DNA of 64,000 nt. It comes from Opeltia flavorubescens (taxonomy: Eukaryota; Ascomycota; Lecanoromycetes; Teloschistales; Teloschistaceae). Of this stretch, positions 1-12,411 are shown one piece after another. Made by a program: the position numbers and the translations under genes. The notes beneath the pieces are model-generated. The model was not told the origin of the DNA. It saw only the letters and a program-made list of their open reading frames with translations, and made no database searches. The stretch is from contig KE546976.1 in the NCBI GenBank assembly GCA_000442125.1, forward strand, positions 186,001 to 250,000, given 5' to 3'. Position 1 is the first letter of the stretch. Every line of letters starts with the position of its first letter.

Positions 1-2225
1 ACTGGTTAATTTGCAGTGATCGTAGGTTTCTACCCGAGAGTTAAACATATCACCGCCGTTACGACGCAAGCACCCTGTTCGGGACTAAGCATCTGAAGTT
101 TAAAAGACAAGCATAATCACGATTGTCCCGACCTTTCAGCCGAGAATCCCCGATTTACTTGGAACCAATACACGTATCAAGCGGTTGCAGTCTGCCGTTC
201 CCTGGAAATAGTCTTCGATCTCGTCCTTTCAGGTGAATGCTTGAAGGGTTACAGCCTGGACCTACGGATAAGGGAAACGCACATAGAAGCCATTCTGTTT
301 TCTATTGTGTCACGTACCACAATGCATGTACCACCTTATCGCATCTCGCCTTGTTCTCAACGGCGGTCGAAATTTACAAAGACCATGAGCAATGCAATGT
401 CCGAGTATGGTGATTGACAACGTAGTTGAGCGAAGTATATTACCGTATGCTATTGTGCCGAACAATGGTAATCTGCATACGAGATTCTTTCAGTCAATGC
501 AAACATGGATTAGCATAGGGTCATGGGGCCAACGGCGACGTGGTCAACGGCATGCAAGCTGATCGCGATGATTGAACATGCACCATGGAGTAAAAGACAC
601 CATAGTATAATAGTAAATATGAATCACAAGAATTTACAATAATGAATGCATCTTACGGAAGGTATGTATTTGCGTCCCGCCTCCGAGGCACTACAACAGA
701 ATGATACTCCCGGGAAGTCCTTCGAAAGCGGCCCGCGGCGGAGCGCTCCAATGTCTTAATTTATACTTCACCGGCTGTAAAGCACTAAACCCTGAGGAAA
801 TCCCGGATTGTTGATAATCGCATAACGGGGAGGGAATTCACATTTTATGCTTTCATAACTTATGTCTGCAGCTAATGGAGGCTCATTGAACGCCAAGTGA
901 CGGGATTTGTGACAAGCCTTGGCATGGATCTGCTCACGTCAGAAGCATAGATTGGCTGAAACGCTGAGTCATAGGAGGATTGAGCACACCGACATGATAC
1001 GTTTCGGCATCCTTGAGACGATTCCGATGCTCGTGAAATTTTCTTCCCGAAACTGTAAAACTTGCACCATGGAACTGATCAAGAGTTTGCATCGTTGAAT
1101 CGAAGCTGATGGAGAATAGGAGAACGTGAAATGTGTTTGTAGTCAACCAATCGCAATGTCCGGGAAGCAATGACCGTGCCTCTTGCTAGAAAGTTCCAAC
1201 AGAAAACTGCCCTGTACCAATGTCTCGCAGCTATCGATGTCACTCTCCCGTGATAGCCCTATCTTCGAGTCGTCAATCTACCGAGAGATGACGGATAAGG
1301 TTGCTTCCATGGGCCGTTAATGATTCGAGAAGCGCTAGAAGCCACGTGTGTCAGATTGACAAACTGCATTAGACTCATCGGATCGGGTACCAAAAGTCAG
1401 ATTGGCTAAGATAGCGCCCGTGTCCGTCCTCACTTAGAACCTAACTATTCAGACCTATCACTTCAGTGTAGATACTTCTCTGATACTCCTTGAATTTCGA
1501 TACTCTGATGCGGAATCAGGATGGGAAACAAAAACAATAGGAATTCTCGGATTTTCGAAATCTTCGTAACAGAATCCGATGCCTGCTAGCATCGTGATCC
1601 TGCCAAAATAAGCTGACTGGAGCCTCCACACATCCTTGTTTGATTGGATATTCTTTATTTTGATCGGATCGAATTCCTCCGCGTGTTATTGGCAGAGGAT
1701 GCGATGCCGTCATCAGGCCTTTATTCGGATAAGTGTCCGCTCGGCATTCCCTATGAGGCGCATTAGTGACAAGGCCCGGACTTCTTTCCTCGCTCCGTCG
1801 CTCTCATCGCAATGCCCAAACAGTGAGCTGAGTGAGCCTGCACAAGGCAGTCGCAATGGATCCAGCCACCCAGCATCGGAAGGCACGAACCCCCGCGGGA
1901 TCAGCTATGATTACCATTACACCTCCTGCTGACGCTATCCTGTCTTGGGGTGAATCCCTGTCCTTGAAGAACAAAATCACTGCTATCTTGTCTCACTTCC
2001 TATATCTGCTGCAATTTTCATCATACGCACCATCTCATCTGCAAGTCCTGTACCAAAGGAGAACTCGTGAAGTCACCACACGTCGTTCATTCTTGCACTA
2101 CTCGAAGCCCTCCTTCCTCCGTGGTTCTCCAGCAGCATTCTCCAGTGGGATCGGGTGAAGCGTTTGGTGCTTAGGAGCTTAGGCTCGAACTTACCCTTTA
2201 CACCAATCTCAGGGTAAACTTGAAC
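1..2225. other. Intergenic region left of the ABC transporter gene
   Basis: I see no convincing gene here. Open frames are short, overlap on both strands and lack domain-like composition. The last few hundred bases before 2226 should contain the promoter and 5' leader of the ABC transporter gene; they are pyrimidine-rich (about 1980-2160), which is common upstream of fungal starts. No clear TATA box or named regulator site could be assigned. Confidence 0.5.
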
Positions 2226-5200
2226 ATGTCAACAAGAGATTCCTGGCGGAATTCCTGGGGTAGTGGTTATGGTGGAGGTGGTCTCTCATTCGGTGGTACA
2301 TCAGCTTTCGGTGTTGGTGGTGGAGATACTATCTTTCGTGTCCTTTCTGGCACTTCTCAACGACAGTCCAAACGACGGTCAACAATAATATCCGGTTTCT
2401 CGGAAGATGGCATCCATGAAGAAGATGATGTCTCCGTCTACTCGGAGCGTGAGCGTGATGTCAATATTCCTCCCATCAGCAAAGCCGAGGAATGGGCTCT
2501 TATGCCTGACGTAAAGAGCTATGCCGAGCGAGGCGAAAAGGACAACCTCAAATCAAAGAAATTGGGTGTCACCTGGAAGGACCTGACTGTCAAGGGTGTC
2601 GGCTCAGATGCAGCATTCAATGAAAACGTCCTATCTCAATTCAACCTCCCTCAAAACATCAAGGAAGGCCGCCATGGGCCTCCTCTCAACACCATCATTG
2701 ACGATTCCCATGGCTGCGTCAAGCCAGGCGAGATGCTTCTGGTCCTCGGTCGACCCGGGTCAGGCTGCACCTCGCTCCTCAAGATGCTCGCTAACCGTCG
2801 CAATGGCTATGCTGAGGTATCTGGCGACGTTCACTTCGGCTCTATGACGGCTAAAGAAGCAGAGCAATACCGTGGTCAGATTGTCATGAATACTGAGGAA
2901 GAGCTCTTCTTCCCCACCCTTACCGTCAAACAAACTATGGACTTTGCCACGAGGTTAAAGATTCCCTACCACAGATTATCTGACCAGGCTACCAATAAGG
3001 ACGCCCAACAAGAATATCGCGATTTCTACCTAAAGTCAATGGGCATAACTCATACATCTGACACCAAAGTTGGCAACGAGTTTGTCCGCGGCGTTTCTGG
3101 TGGAGAACGAAAGCGTGTCTCAATCATTGAGACTCTGGCTTCTCGAGGAAGTGTTTTTTGTTGGGACAATAGCACTCGTGGATTGGACGCAAGTACCGCA
3201 CTTCAGTACACTCAGGCCGTCAGAGCCATCACAGATGTTGCAGGATTGAGCTCTGTGGTCACTCTATACCAGGCTGGCAACGGTATCTATGACTTGTTCG
3301 ACAAGGTATTGGTTCTCGACGAGGGCAAGGAAATCTATTACGGTCCAAGGGAAGAAGCTCGGCCATTTATGGAAGAACTTGGTTTCATCTGTGGAGAAGG
3401 CGCCAACGTCGCTGACTTCCTGACTGGTGTGACCGTTCCAACCGAGCGACAGGTTCGCCAAGGGTTTGAGGCTAGCTTTCCCCGTACAGCGGACGAGATA
3501 CGGGCAGAATACTTACGGAGCAACATCAGAATGACGATGGAGAAGGAGTACAGCTACCCTCAATCCGATGAAGCAGCCCAGAATACCGAAGACTTCAGAG
3601 CAGCAATCGCTTATGACAAACACAAGTCATTGCCCAAGAATTCTCCTTTGACCATCAGCTTTGGCAAGCAAGTCGTGGCTTCCGTTGTGCGACAATACCA
3701 GATCGTTTGGGGAGACAAGCCAACTTTCATCATCAAGCAACTTGCGACACTCTTACAGGCCCTCATCGTCGGTTCACTGTTCTACAATTCAACGACAGAC
3801 TCATCAGGTATATTCGCAAAATCGGGAGCATTATTCTTCTCCCTACTGTACCAGGCTCTCATGGCGCTTTCGGAAGTGACGGATTCTTTCGCCGGAAGAC
3901 CTGTCCTCGCCAAGCACAAGGCCTTCGCTTTCTTCCATCCAGCTGCCTTCTGTATCGCACAAATAGCAGCCGATATACCAATACTCCTCTTCCAAGTCAC
4001 CCAGTTCTCCCTTGTGCTTTACTTCATGGTAAATCTCAAGATGGAGGCATCGGCTTTCTTCACCTACTGGGCTACCCTATTCGCGATAGCCATGTGTATG
4101 AATGCCGTCATGAGAGCGATCGGAGCTGTCTTTAGTACCTTCGATGGCGCCACGAAGCTTTCAGGATTCTGGTTTTCGGCCCTGCTTATGTATACTGGTT
4201 ACTTCATCCGCAAAGATCAGATGCACCCTTGGTTCGTTTGGATCTATTGGATCGATCCCCTCGCCTATGGATTCGAGATGCTATTGGCCACCGAGGTTCA
4301 TGGGCGGAATATTCCTTGCGTGAATAATAACTTGATCCCCAATGGACCTGGTTACACTGACCCACTCTTCCAATCGTGCGCAGGAGTACCTGGCGCTAAA
4401 CAGGGTGCTACATTTGTCACTGGCGATGATTATTTGAAGGCATTCTCATACAGCCATTCCCATGTCTGGCGTAACTTTGGCATAATATGGGCATGGTGGG
4501 CATTCTTTGTCGTCGTGACCATTATTGCTACCAGCAACTGGAAAGAGAGTGCTGGCAAGACTGGTTTCTTAGTCATTCCCAGGGAGAATGCCAGCAAAAA
4601 TCGTGAGCTTCTGAAAAATGACGAAGAATCGCAGATCAAGGAAAAGTCGCGCAAAGGTGATGCCCTGGCACCCGCAAATAGTAGCAGTAGTTCTTCCATG
4701 GACGGCAAAACAATCGACAATCAGCTCATCAGCAATACCTCAGTCTTCACATGGAAAAATCTAACCTACACAGTGAAAACGCCTTCGGGTGATCGTGTTC
4801 TGCTGGACAATGTTCAAGGGTGGGTCAAGCCTGGTATGTTGGGAGCTTTGATGGGTTCATCGGGTGCCGGTAAGACTACCCTACTCGATGTACTTGCTCA
4901 GCGCAAGACCGAAGGCACGATTACTGGCTCAATCCTTGTTGATGGACGACCATTATCTGTATCGTTTCAAAGATCTGCCGGTTACTGTGAACAACTCGAC
5001 ATCCATGAACCTACGGCCACTGTCCGAGAGGCTCTTGAGTTCTCTGCTCTCCTTCGTCAATCGCGTGACACGCCCAGAGAAGAAAAGATCAAGTACGTCG
5101 ATACTATTGTCAACCTCCTCGAGATGCAGGATATCGAACACACCCTTGTCGGTCGGACCGGAGCTGGTCTATCTGTGGAACAACGCAAGCGCTTGACCAT

Positions 5201-6641
5201 CGGTGTTGAACTTGTGGCTAAGCCAAGTATCTTGATCTTTTTGGACGAGCCTACATCTGGCCTTGACGGCCAGGCTGCTTTCAACACACTCCGTTTCCTC
5301 CGAAAATTAGCTGCTGTAGGTCAAGCCGTCCTCGTCACTATTCATCAGCCTTCAGCTCTACTTTTCAAGGAGTTTGATACCCTTCTACTACTCGCTCGAG
5401 GAGGCAAGACAGTTTACTTCGGCGACATTGGTGACGAAGCACAGACACTCAAGGACTACTTTGCGCGCAACGGAGCTCCTTGCCCTCAGGGTGCGAACCC
5501 AGCAGAGCACATGATCGATGTTGTTTCGGGTACCGCGTCTCAAGGCAAAGATTGGAATCAAATTTGGCTTGAGTCTCCCGAGCATAAGCAAGTCACCAAT
5601 GAAGTCGATCGGATCATCGAAGACGCAGCATCCAAGCCACCAGGTACAGTGGATGATGGATATGAATTTGCAATGCCACTGTGGCAACAATTGAAGCTGG
5701 TCACGAATCGCGCAAATGTCGCTTTGTTCAGAAATACCGAGTACATCAACAACAAATTTGCACTTCACATCGGCTCGGCCTTGTTCAATGGATTCACTTT
5801 CTGGCAGGTTGGCAACAGCGTTGCCGACTTACAACTGAAGCTCTTCACCATCTTCAATTTCATCTTCGTCGCTCCCGGTGTGATCAACCAACTGCAACCA
5901 CTGTTCATTGACCGGAGGGACATTTATGAATTCCGAGAGAAGAAGTCAAAGATGTACTCGTGGGTCGCCTTTGTGACTGGGTTAATTGTGTCAGAGATCC
6001 CATACCTGTGCATTTGTGCAGTGATGTACTTTCTACCATGGTACTACACGGTTGGCTTCCCTGGCGACTCCAACAAAGCAGGAGCAATCCTGTTCGTGAT
6101 GCTATTCTACGAGTTCATCTACACTGGAATCGGTCAATTCATTGCAGCCTATGCACCCAACGCAGTCTTTGCCTCGCTTGCCAACCCAGCATTCATCACG
6201 ATCTTGGTGGCCTTCTGTGGAGTTCTTCTCCCATATAACCAGATCCAAGAGTTCTGGCGCTATTGGATGTACTACCTCGACCCATTCAACTATCTGATGA
6301 GCAGTATGCTCAGCTTCACCCTATTCGACGTTAAAGTTCAATGCGATGACCACGAATTCGCTTTGTTCGATACGCCCAACAATCAGACTTGCCAGGAATA
6401 CCTTGCTCCTTTCAAAGCAGGAATGGGATCTCGAACGAACCTTGTCAATCCAGATGCCACGTCCGGTTGCCGGGTTTGTCAATATCGTTATGGAAGTGAC
6501 TATCTTTCGACACTCAACATCCCGGATTACTATGTCGGGTGGAGAGATGCCGGCATCGTTGTCATCTTCGCTATCAGCTCGTACGTTATGGTGTACTTGC
6601 TGATGAAGTTGAGGACCAAGGCCACCAAGAAGGCCCAGTGA
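2226..6641 (+). CDS. Full-size PDR-type (ABCG) ABC efflux transporter
   Basis: Uninterrupted 1471-residue protein of the fungal pleiotropic drug resistance family, which pumps toxicants, azoles and other lipophilic molecules out across the plasma membrane. The layout is NBD-TMD-NBD-TMD. The first Walker [13 protein letters not shown] (about residues 175-186), has Cys where Lys is usual; the first signature is VSGGERKR near 290; the first Walker B region reads [10 protein letters not shown] near 312. The second NBD has canonical [12 protein letters not shown] near 877, a degenerate signature LSVEQRKR near 982 and [10 protein letters not shown] near 1006. This asymmetry of two half-degenerate sites is normal for PDR pumps. 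Membrane spans fill roughly 500-770 and 1170-1460. The N-terminus is Gly/Ser-rich. I chose ATG 2226, since the two codons before it begin with TTG. Length fits the family (about 1450-1550). Substrate cannot be told from sequence; some relatives confer fungicide tolerance. Confidence 0.96.
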   Translation: MSTRDSWRNSWGSGYGGGGLSFGGTSAFGVGGGDTIFRVLSGTSQRQSKRRSTIISGFSEDGIHEEDDVSVYSERERDVNIPPISKAEEWALMPDVKSYAERGEKDNLKSKKLGVTWKDLTVKGVGSDAAFNENVLSQFNLPQNIKEGRHGPPLNTIIDDSHGCVKPGEMLLVLGRPGSGCTSLLKMLANRRNGYAEVSGDVHFGSMTAKEAEQYRGQIVMNTEEELFFPTLTVKQTMDFATRLKIPYHRLSDQATNKDAQQEYRDFYLKSMGITHTSDTKVGNEFVRGVSGGERKRVSIIETLASRGSVFCWDNSTRGLDASTALQYTQAVRAITDVAGLSSVVTLYQAGNGIYDLFDKVLVLDEGKEIYYGPREEARPFMEELGFICGEGANVADFLTGVTVPTERQVRQGFEASFPRTADEIRAEYLRSNIRMTMEKEYSYPQSDEAAQNTEDFRAAIAYDKHKSLPKNSPLTISFGKQVVASVVRQYQIVWGDKPTFIIKQLATLLQALIVGSLFYNSTTDSSGIFAKSGALFFSLLYQALMALSEVTDSFAGRPVLAKHKAFAFFHPAAFCIAQIAADIPILLFQVTQFSLVLYFMVNLKMEASAFFTYWATLFAIAMCMNAVMRAIGAVFSTFDGATKLSGFWFSALLMYTGYFIRKDQMHPWFVWIYWIDPLAYGFEMLLATEVHGRNIPCVNNNLIPNGPGYTDPLFQSCAGVPGAKQGATFVTGDDYLKAFSYSHSHVWRNFGIIWAWWAFFVVVTIIATSNWKESAGKTGFLVIPRENASKNRELLKNDEESQIKEKSRKGDALAPANSSSSSSMDGKTIDNQLISNTSVFTWKNLTYTVKTPSGDRVLLDNVQGWVKPGMLGALMGSSGAGKTTLLDVLAQRKTEGTITGSILVDGRPLSVSFQRSAGYCEQLDIHEPTATVREALEFSALLRQSRDTPREEKIKYVDTIVNLLEMQDIEHTLVGRTGAGLSVEQRKRLTIGVELVAKPSILIFLDEPTSGLDGQAAFNTLRFLRKLAAVGQAVLVTIHQPSALLFKEFDTLLLLARGGKTVYFGDIGDEAQTLKDYFARNGAPCPQGANPAEHMIDVVSGTASQGKDWNQIWLESPEHKQVTNEVDRIIEDAASKPPGTVDDGYEFAMPLWQQLKLVTNRANVALFRNTEYINNKFALHIGSALFNGFTFWQVGNSVADLQLKLFTIFNFIFVAPGVINQLQPLFIDRRDIYEFREKKSKMYSWVAFVTGLIVSEIPYLCICAVMYFLPWYYTVGFPGDSNKAGAILFVMLFYEFIYTGIGQFIAAYAPNAVFASLANPAFITILVAFCGVLLPYNQIQEFWRYWMYYLDPFNYLMSSMLSFTLFDVKVQCDDHEFALFDTPNNQTCQEYLAPFKAGMGSRTNLVNPDATSGCRVCQYRYGSDYLSTLNIPDYYVGWRDAGIVVIFAISSYVMVYLLMKLRTKATKKAQ

Positions 6642-7104
6642 GGAATTCCGATTTCTCTGAGCACAAATTCTGCCGACGAAAAGTTCAGAATCGAAATGGA
6701 TGAGCGAAGTTGCTCGGGTAATATTTGTTTGAAAGGCATCTATCAGCGTGCATTAAGGGCATTTTTTGTCGTCCACAATTGTTAGCATTTACATTGCATA
6801 GCGAATCTCTTTGATAGAAATTAGATACTCACGTACGGACTTGCATATAGATAGATATCCAAGCATAAAGAAACAAAATAAAATGGAGATATGGAAGAAT
6901 CGAATGCGTCATTACCTGTCTAGTTGTACTTCGCGTATTGTTGATGTCTTTGGATGTGTGTCTTCCTTGAAGCACGGACATCATAGATAGTGGTTTACAG
7001 CGGTGATATGGCATTCAACCATGTGGTTGTTCAAGGGAGCTTGCATCGGAGGTCGGCCAAGTACGTACTCTTCCGAAATATGCGTGGCAGACGTGCATGG
7101 ACAA

Positions 7105-7400
7105 TGCACGCCATCTAGGCCCTGCATCCATTGAGAGTCCACCTGCTGGAACCTCGATACTCCATTCTCGGACATCGAGCCAACGTTCCTGATCCTTGAG
7201 CCCGTCTATCTCGAACTCTGCTTAAACTTACCTTGTCCTCGAGACACGTACCTCTCAGAGCATCTGATCCAGACAGCATGCTATTGATTTCTGCACGCCA
7301 CCTAGGCTCTGCATCCTTTGTTTCCCCTACATCCATTATTGTTACTCCACTCATACACATCGATCCGATATCTCTGGGCCCTACTAGTTCTATCTATCTT
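7105..7400. repeat. Diverged direct repeat pair, offset about 187 nt
   Basis: The segment starting TGCACGCCATCTAGGCCCTG at 7105 recurs as TGCACGCCACCTAGGCTCTG at 7292, and weaker similarity continues downstream (for example CTCGAGACACGTACC versus CTTGAGACATACATG). The pair looks like an old tandem duplication. I cannot tell whether it was ever coding. Confidence 0.5.
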
Positions 7401-7682
7401 CCTTGAGCATTGCTTGAGACATACATGATTCCGCCTTTGATGGGATTCGATGACGCTTTTGATCTCCCGATCCTTTCTATGTCTTACCATGGTCCTGTCA
7501 TCATATATCTCACTAGGAAGGGTTCTTTTTTAGCTTGCTCTTGAGTGGACTTTTGGTAATCTTGGATACTTTCATGCAGGCACGTCTTTCCTGCGATCTG
7601 TGTCAAGGTTCCTTAGTCTTTTATGCTCGTCTTCCTGCTAGCACTTCAAGACCATGAGCTTGCTCTCGATGATGAGTGCCTT

Positions 7683-7930
7683 GAATATGCGACTAAGTGA
7701 TGGGTACCTGATGTATCTTGTTCTCTTCCTGCTATCAATGATGATGATGCTAAGCTTTCGGCCAGGAATCAAATATGCAGCTAAGCGACCGGATGTCTCT
7801 CTTCTTGAGGCTTGATGTACACGACGAAGTGCGAGCCACGGATTTCTGGCCAACCTCCACCGACGGAGCGGCGGACACACATGGTTTGATATGCGGCCAA
7901 GCGATGGATACCTTGAAGTATCTTCTCATC
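7683..7930. repeat. Three diverged tandem copies of an ATATGC-x-x-C-x-AAG motif
   Basis: Copies begin near 7684, 7772 and 7888 (spacing 88 and 116 nt). They read AATATGCGACTAAGTGATGG, AATATGCAGCTAAGCGACCG and ATATGCGGCCAAGCGATGG. Two are followed by a similar ACCT-x-x-x-GTATCTT stretch. The changes are largely transitions. The origin is unknown; it may be an eroded minisatellite or an eroded gene array. Confidence 0.5.
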
Positions 7931-8432
7931 TTTCCAAGGGCTTAAGCAACTACGGTACTCGTACAGGACGACTTTCTCCATCGAGGTATTGGAGGGAAGT
8001 GGTGACGATGTGGATTCTTGAGGCGAGGGATGGTCGGTCGTACGGGGACCCTTGCGTTTTTGGTGCTCCGAGCCTGGGAGGCTCTGAGAAAGCGTTGAGT
8101 GGGTTGGTGAGTGGGTGGGTTGGCTGTGTGACGAAGGGTATATATTCCACTGCTGATTTTCTTCTTCGATTTTGTTGAGGTATATCTATGCAAAATTTTC
8201 CCCTGCTGTGCTTGAAGTCCGTTTTCCCAATCAATTTGAAGAATACTTCGGCTGAGGGTTCGCAGTATCGTTTTGATTAGCTCGACATATTAGAAAACTC
8301 GTCAATCCTCTTAGACTGTTGAGAAACATCCTCTTTCTCTCTCCTCTCTCCAGCAAACAAACTTAAGACATATCACCCACCTCACACCCAACTCCCTCTC
8401 TCCAATCCTCCCAACCATATATCGACCACAAA

Positions 8433-9308
8433 ATGGCAACGACCTCCACCGTAACCCGCCGCCCCCTCACCGTATCCGCCTCCGGCATCGACACCTCAAA
8501 CCCCCTCTTCGACCCCAAATCCGAAGTCTCAATCTCCTCCGACCTCAAACGCGAAGCGGAGTCCACTTCCTCCGACACCACCACCACCACCACCACCGCT
8601 CCCCCCGCCACCATCGCCTCAGCCGTCTCCACCGCCACCGCCCGCGGCGCAGAAGTCTACTCCCGCTTCAACTTCCTCTCCGTCTACGACTGGTGGGTCC
8701 TCGGCGTCGTCACGACCTTCGCCTGGGCATGCTCAGTCCCCAATTTCGTAGTCCCCTGGTGCCGAAAATCAATCCGCCGTGGAGGCCAGCATTTGGACAT
8801 CGGTGTCGGCACGGGATATTGTCTTACGAAATGCGACCTCGAAGGCGTGAAGTTGACGTTGGCGGATCTGAATCCTGATGCGCTGAAGACGACGAAGGGG
8901 AGGTTGGTTGGGATGGGGAAAGTGCTCGAGGAGGAGACAGAGACGTTGTTGTGGGATATTACACGCCCTCTTCCCGCGTCGTGCCCGAAGTTTGATTCTA
9001 TCTCCTTGTACTACCTCTTGCATTGTATGCCTGGCCCTGTCTCCAACAAAACCGCTGTCTTCTCGCACCTCAAACACAACTTAACGCCCGATGGCGTTAT
9101 CAGCGGTACTACGGTCCTCGGAAAAGGTGTGTCACATAACCTTTTCGGGAAGGTTATATTGTATTTCATGCATAGGAATGGGTGGTTTGATAATCGGGAT
9201 GATGGGGAAGAGGACTTTTTAGAGGCGTTGAGGGAGAATTTTGCGTTTGTGGAGACGAGGGTTCAGGGTGTGGTGTTTGTTTGGAGGGCTAGTGGGCCGG
9301 GGGGGTGA
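8433..9308 (+). CDS. Class I SAM-dependent methyltransferase
   Basis: Single-exon 291-residue protein. A low-complexity Ser/Thr-rich leader (residues 1-70, with a run of Thr codons near 50-56) precedes the Rossmann-fold domain. Motif I is LDIGVGTGYCL at about 121-131 (SAM-binding GxGxG), the acidic post-I residue sits in LADLNPDAL near 143-151, and WDITRPLP near 173-180 matches the adenine-contact region. A hydrophobic helix (about 84-110) lies just before the domain, as in small-molecule methyltransferases of this type in ascomycetes, several of which lie in secondary-metabolite clusters. No synthase gene is nearby, so a cluster role is not supported. The ATG at 8433 has a good context (ACAAAATGG) and follows a CT-rich leader. 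The substrate is unknown. Confidence 0.87.
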   Translation: MATTSTVTRRPLTVSASGIDTSNPLFDPKSEVSISSDLKREAESTSSDTTTTTTTAPPATIASAVSTATARGAEVYSRFNFLSVYDWWVLGVVTTFAWACSVPNFVVPWCRKSIRRGGQHLDIGVGTGYCLTKCDLEGVKLTLADLNPDALKTTKGRLVGMGKVLEEETETLLWDITRPLPASCPKFDSISLYYLLHCMPGPVSNKTAVFSHLKHNLTPDGVISGTTVLGKGVSHNLFGKVILYFMHRNGWFDNRDDGEEDFLEALRENFAFVETRVQGVVFVWRASGPGG

Positions 9309-11646
9309 TTGTTGTTGTAGTGAGGGGAGGGAGGAAGAAGGGGGTTGAGAGGGAGGTTGGAGAGAAGGGGTAAGGGGGTGGAAGGGGTAAGGGTGAGTGG
9401 GTTTGCTTTTGATAATGGAGTTGCTTGGACTTGGAAATACTTGAGAGTGTTATGAACCCATAGACGTAGAGAAGAAAGCCTTCGACAGGCAGAAGGAAAA
9501 AAAATGCATCTTCTTCACCATTGTTCTTCCTTTGCGGTGTATTTCGAATGAAAACTATTTTTTTAATTTCCGCTCTATCACACAATGGACTTACCTTGGA
9601 GTTCCATGTGACTCCATTCAAGAATTACTCAAGCAGTCCTGATGGATACTCGGACAATTCCGTCCCCGCATCTGTATCGATAGTTCATCATAGAATAGCC
9701 TCCGTGGCTCCATTTACATGCATGCATACAACATGGGATAACGGATCGAAAGGATCATCTCCGGGTTGCCGAGGCCAAATGTTCCGTGGGCGTTTAACAA
9801 ATGCATGAGTACGACGATGTACATAAACTAATAACACTGGACGAACAAGAAGACGGCAAGATGCCATACGTTCTTGTAATATCTATGGCTTGGAATGGTA
9901 GGGCTATGTCAGTCTAGAAGATGAAATGAAAGCGGATGACATCCCAGGAAGAGGGGTAGATATGTTGAGGATATGAAATACAATAACAAGACAAAAAGAA
10001 GAAGACGAAGAAGGTGAAAAGGATTACTAGACTTAAGGATATGAGAAGCTCGAAGGAAGAAGTTCGTCCTCCTCTGCTACTGCAGGAGCTTTTGCAGCGA
10101 GTGTTCAATTTCAAGCGGAGAACATATTACAAACCTTCTCCTCTTGTCTTGTGTGAAAGGAAAGTACCCGCAATTTCAAGCCTCCGAGGAGTAGTCATCC
10201 CAAAAGGCTCCAATATCCAAACCCAGTAACAGGGAAAGAGAAGAAACAAAGATTTACTACCCAGCCTGCTGCTGTTGCCACCCACCCCCTTGGCATAATT
10301 ACTCATACTCATACTCAATTGATCCCAACATATTGTTGCATACTTTTAGCATCCTCCATCGTAAAAGCAAAAGTCAACATCCTTGTTAGGGACGATGCCT
10401 GATGCAGCTAACACATCTGTCTGGGCCGGAGAATGACAAAGATCCGGCGGGGGCTTTTGCTTTTGCTTGTAGTTGGGGCTGGAGCTGGGGCCGGCAAAAG
10501 GGGTATTTGAGATGAAGCCAGGGAGGCTTCATCAGGGTATGTATTCCAATAAATAAGATGCGAGATGTAAAGAAAGAGAGAGAGGCAACGAAGCAAAATT
10601 CGAATCTTTTGATAAGTTGGGAAATACCTGAAGAAAACCCAGCAAGAGAAAACCAATAATAATCAGTGAGTTGATGTCGGACGAAGAGCAAAGACCCTCT
10701 GTCAGCTCTCTTCCTGCGTACATACCGGTGTAACTTCCAGCCTTCCCTCCGTCTCTCCATACCTTTTGCACTTTCCCTAATCACTATGCGGTAAAGACAT
10801 CGACCATCCCCTTCTAGCCTTCTACCCTTTACCCCATTACGAGGAAAAGTAAAAACTTGAAAAGATGCATCTACCAAGGAGACTGCGTCCGCAATCTTCC
10901 GTCTTCCTTCCCCCAGCACCAACATTTCACCCTGCAAAAACGACTCGTAATTCCATCACGGAAACATCAAACTTCCAAATTTCAAACTTTCGTCGTTGAT
11001 GAAAGTCCGAAGCCCCGATGCATGTATGCGAGGCATGTGCAAGGTTGCAGTAGTGTAGTGGAGTGTGTGGTGGAGTGTAGATCCCAGCCACGATTAGCAG
11101 GAAACCTAATTGGTGTAGGGAAGGATTGGTTAGTGCTGACCACATGCTCTCACGTCTCACACGGGTTTTCACACCGCCCCCAAGTGCTTATCCATGTAGA
11201 TCACCAGATCGATGAATCGATACCAGAGATTGATCTGGTTTCCAGAGAAAGGGTGTAAAATTCGTGGTTAAGGGGAAGATGTATGATGAATCTTTAACAG
11301 AAAGAGAGAATTGAGACAGATGATAGCTTTATATTGCTTTGTTTTATTGTGTTTTGTGTACTTGGTGTATATAGCTAGAAACTTGAAAATGATATCAATG
11401 ATACAGTTACCATATGCCCAAAGCACCATGACCAACGCCGACATTGCACGTGAAAATGTAGCGACTGCGCTTTGTTCTTCTTCTTCTTCTTCTTCTTCTT
11501 CTTCTTCTTCTCTCCATCAGAGACAGCCTCTCTCGAGGGACTTGAGCAGCTTTTCGATCACACGCACCTCTTTTCCCCCTTGCCATACCTCCATCACCTC
11601 CTCCTTCCCTACCTATTCACCCGCCCCTGGATCTCAATCAATCAAA
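9309..11646. other. Intergenic region, no gene recognised
   Basis: Open frames of up to about 180 codons occur on the minus strand near 10.4-10.9 kb, but they overlap each other in different frames and show no domain, so I do not call them. The region includes the methyltransferase 3' flank and a TTC microsatellite at its right end. Confidence 0.45.
11475..11510. repeat. (TTC)12 microsatellite
   Basis: Twelve uninterrupted TTC units, directly followed by TCT. It lies about 140 nt beyond the stop codon of the minus-strand hypothetical gene, so it may fall in its 3' untranslated region or flank. Confidence 0.9.
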
Positions 11647-12339
11647 TCAAGCCATCGACCCCCCCGCCCCAAGTCCCCGAAAACTAGCCGCCAACCCCTT
11701 CAACACCCTCGTCAACCTCCTCCTCTTCCCCGGCCGCCTCTCCGGCCCCGTAATCTCCTGCTCATCCCGTTCAACATGACTAGGCAACACACTAACCCTC
11801 TGCGTGTTCCCCCCCGCGTGCCCATTCCCCGTACTAACAACACTACTCCTCACATTCTCAAACACCGTCGCCGTCGTACTCCCAATGGAGTTATTCCACC
11901 TCTTCCTCTTCCTCTGCTGCACCCTTGGGCGAGCGTCATCGGCTGCCGTTGGGATACCCCCCGCAATAGTCCTGCGGTTGCCGAAGTCGAAGATCTCGCT
12001 CGTGCGGCTCCAGCGGGTGCTGTTTCTCGGGAGAGCAGGGTCCGGGGAACCGGTGACGGCGGAGCGGCGTTTTCGGGCGTAGGTTGTGGAGGCGCGGGTG
12101 TAGGTCATGTCGCAGCGCATGTTTGGGCCGGCGATGGAGACGCGTTGGTTGGGGATTGTGGAGGGCATTTGGACGAGGGGGATGGCGGCGCCGCCGTCTT
12201 CCCAGTCTTCGCCTGAGAGGAGGGAGTAGCGGTTGTTTCTGCTCCAGCGTTTGGAGCCTCTTTGGAAGGTTTCGGTGGGGAGAGTTGGAGGGAGGGCGGA
12301 GCAGGGGTGGGTGAGGGGGGTGAATGGATAGAGAGCCAT
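11647..12339 (-). CDS. Hypothetical basic protein, Arg/Ser-rich
   Basis: An open frame of 230 residues, read from ATG 12339, whose context CACCATGG is the best start in the stretch; the frame is open 24 codons further upstream. The N-terminal part holds WSRNNRYSLLSGEDWED and a second WSRTSEIFDF, so a W-S-R-[NT] motif occurs twice (about residues 31 and 111). The C-terminal half is strongly basic (clusters of Arg/Lys near 110-165 and 205-220), with a short Gly/Ala end. No domain was recognised. The opposite strand is also open, but its translation is Pro/His/Arg-biased low complexity, as expected of a shadow. The protein could be nuclear given its basic clusters, but this is only composition. 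Confidence 0.5.
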   Translation of the reverse strand: MALYPFTPLTHPCSALPPTLPTETFQRGSKRWSRNNRYSLLSGEDWEDGGAAIPLVQMPSTIPNQRVSIAGPNMRCDMTYTRASTTYARKRRSAVTGSPDPALPRNSTRWSRTSEIFDFGNRRTIAGGIPTAADDARPRVQQRKRKRWNNSIGSTTATVFENVRSSVVSTGNGHAGGNTQRVSVLPSHVERDEQEITGPERRPGKRRRLTRVLKGLAASFRGLGAGGSMA

Positions 12340-12411
12340 GGTGATGGATGATGTCTCGTATGAATGGACGGATAGATTGGTGGTGGAGCGGAGAGTCGGA
12401 AGGAAAAGCAA

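Larger units (their letters stand above)
6642..8432. other. Intergenic region with degenerate repeats
   Basis: No gene was recognised between the ABC transporter and the methyltransferase. The stretch holds two sets of diverged short repeats (listed separately at 7105-7400 and 7683-7930) and, from about 8290, a pyrimidine-rich CT tract up to the next start codon, typical of a fungal core promoter. Open frames here are short and out of register with one another. Confidence 0.5.

Noticed and set aside
10386-10937. Minus-strand open frame of 183 codons
   Set aside because: No domain; three overlapping frames in the same stretch are equally open, so openness carries little weight.
11311-12216. 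Plus-strand open frame of 301 codons opposite the basic hypothetical protein
   Set aside because: It starts with a hydrophobic stretch but then runs through the TTC microsatellite as poly-Ser and continues as Pro/Arg/His low complexity. It is better explained as a shadow of the minus-strand frame.
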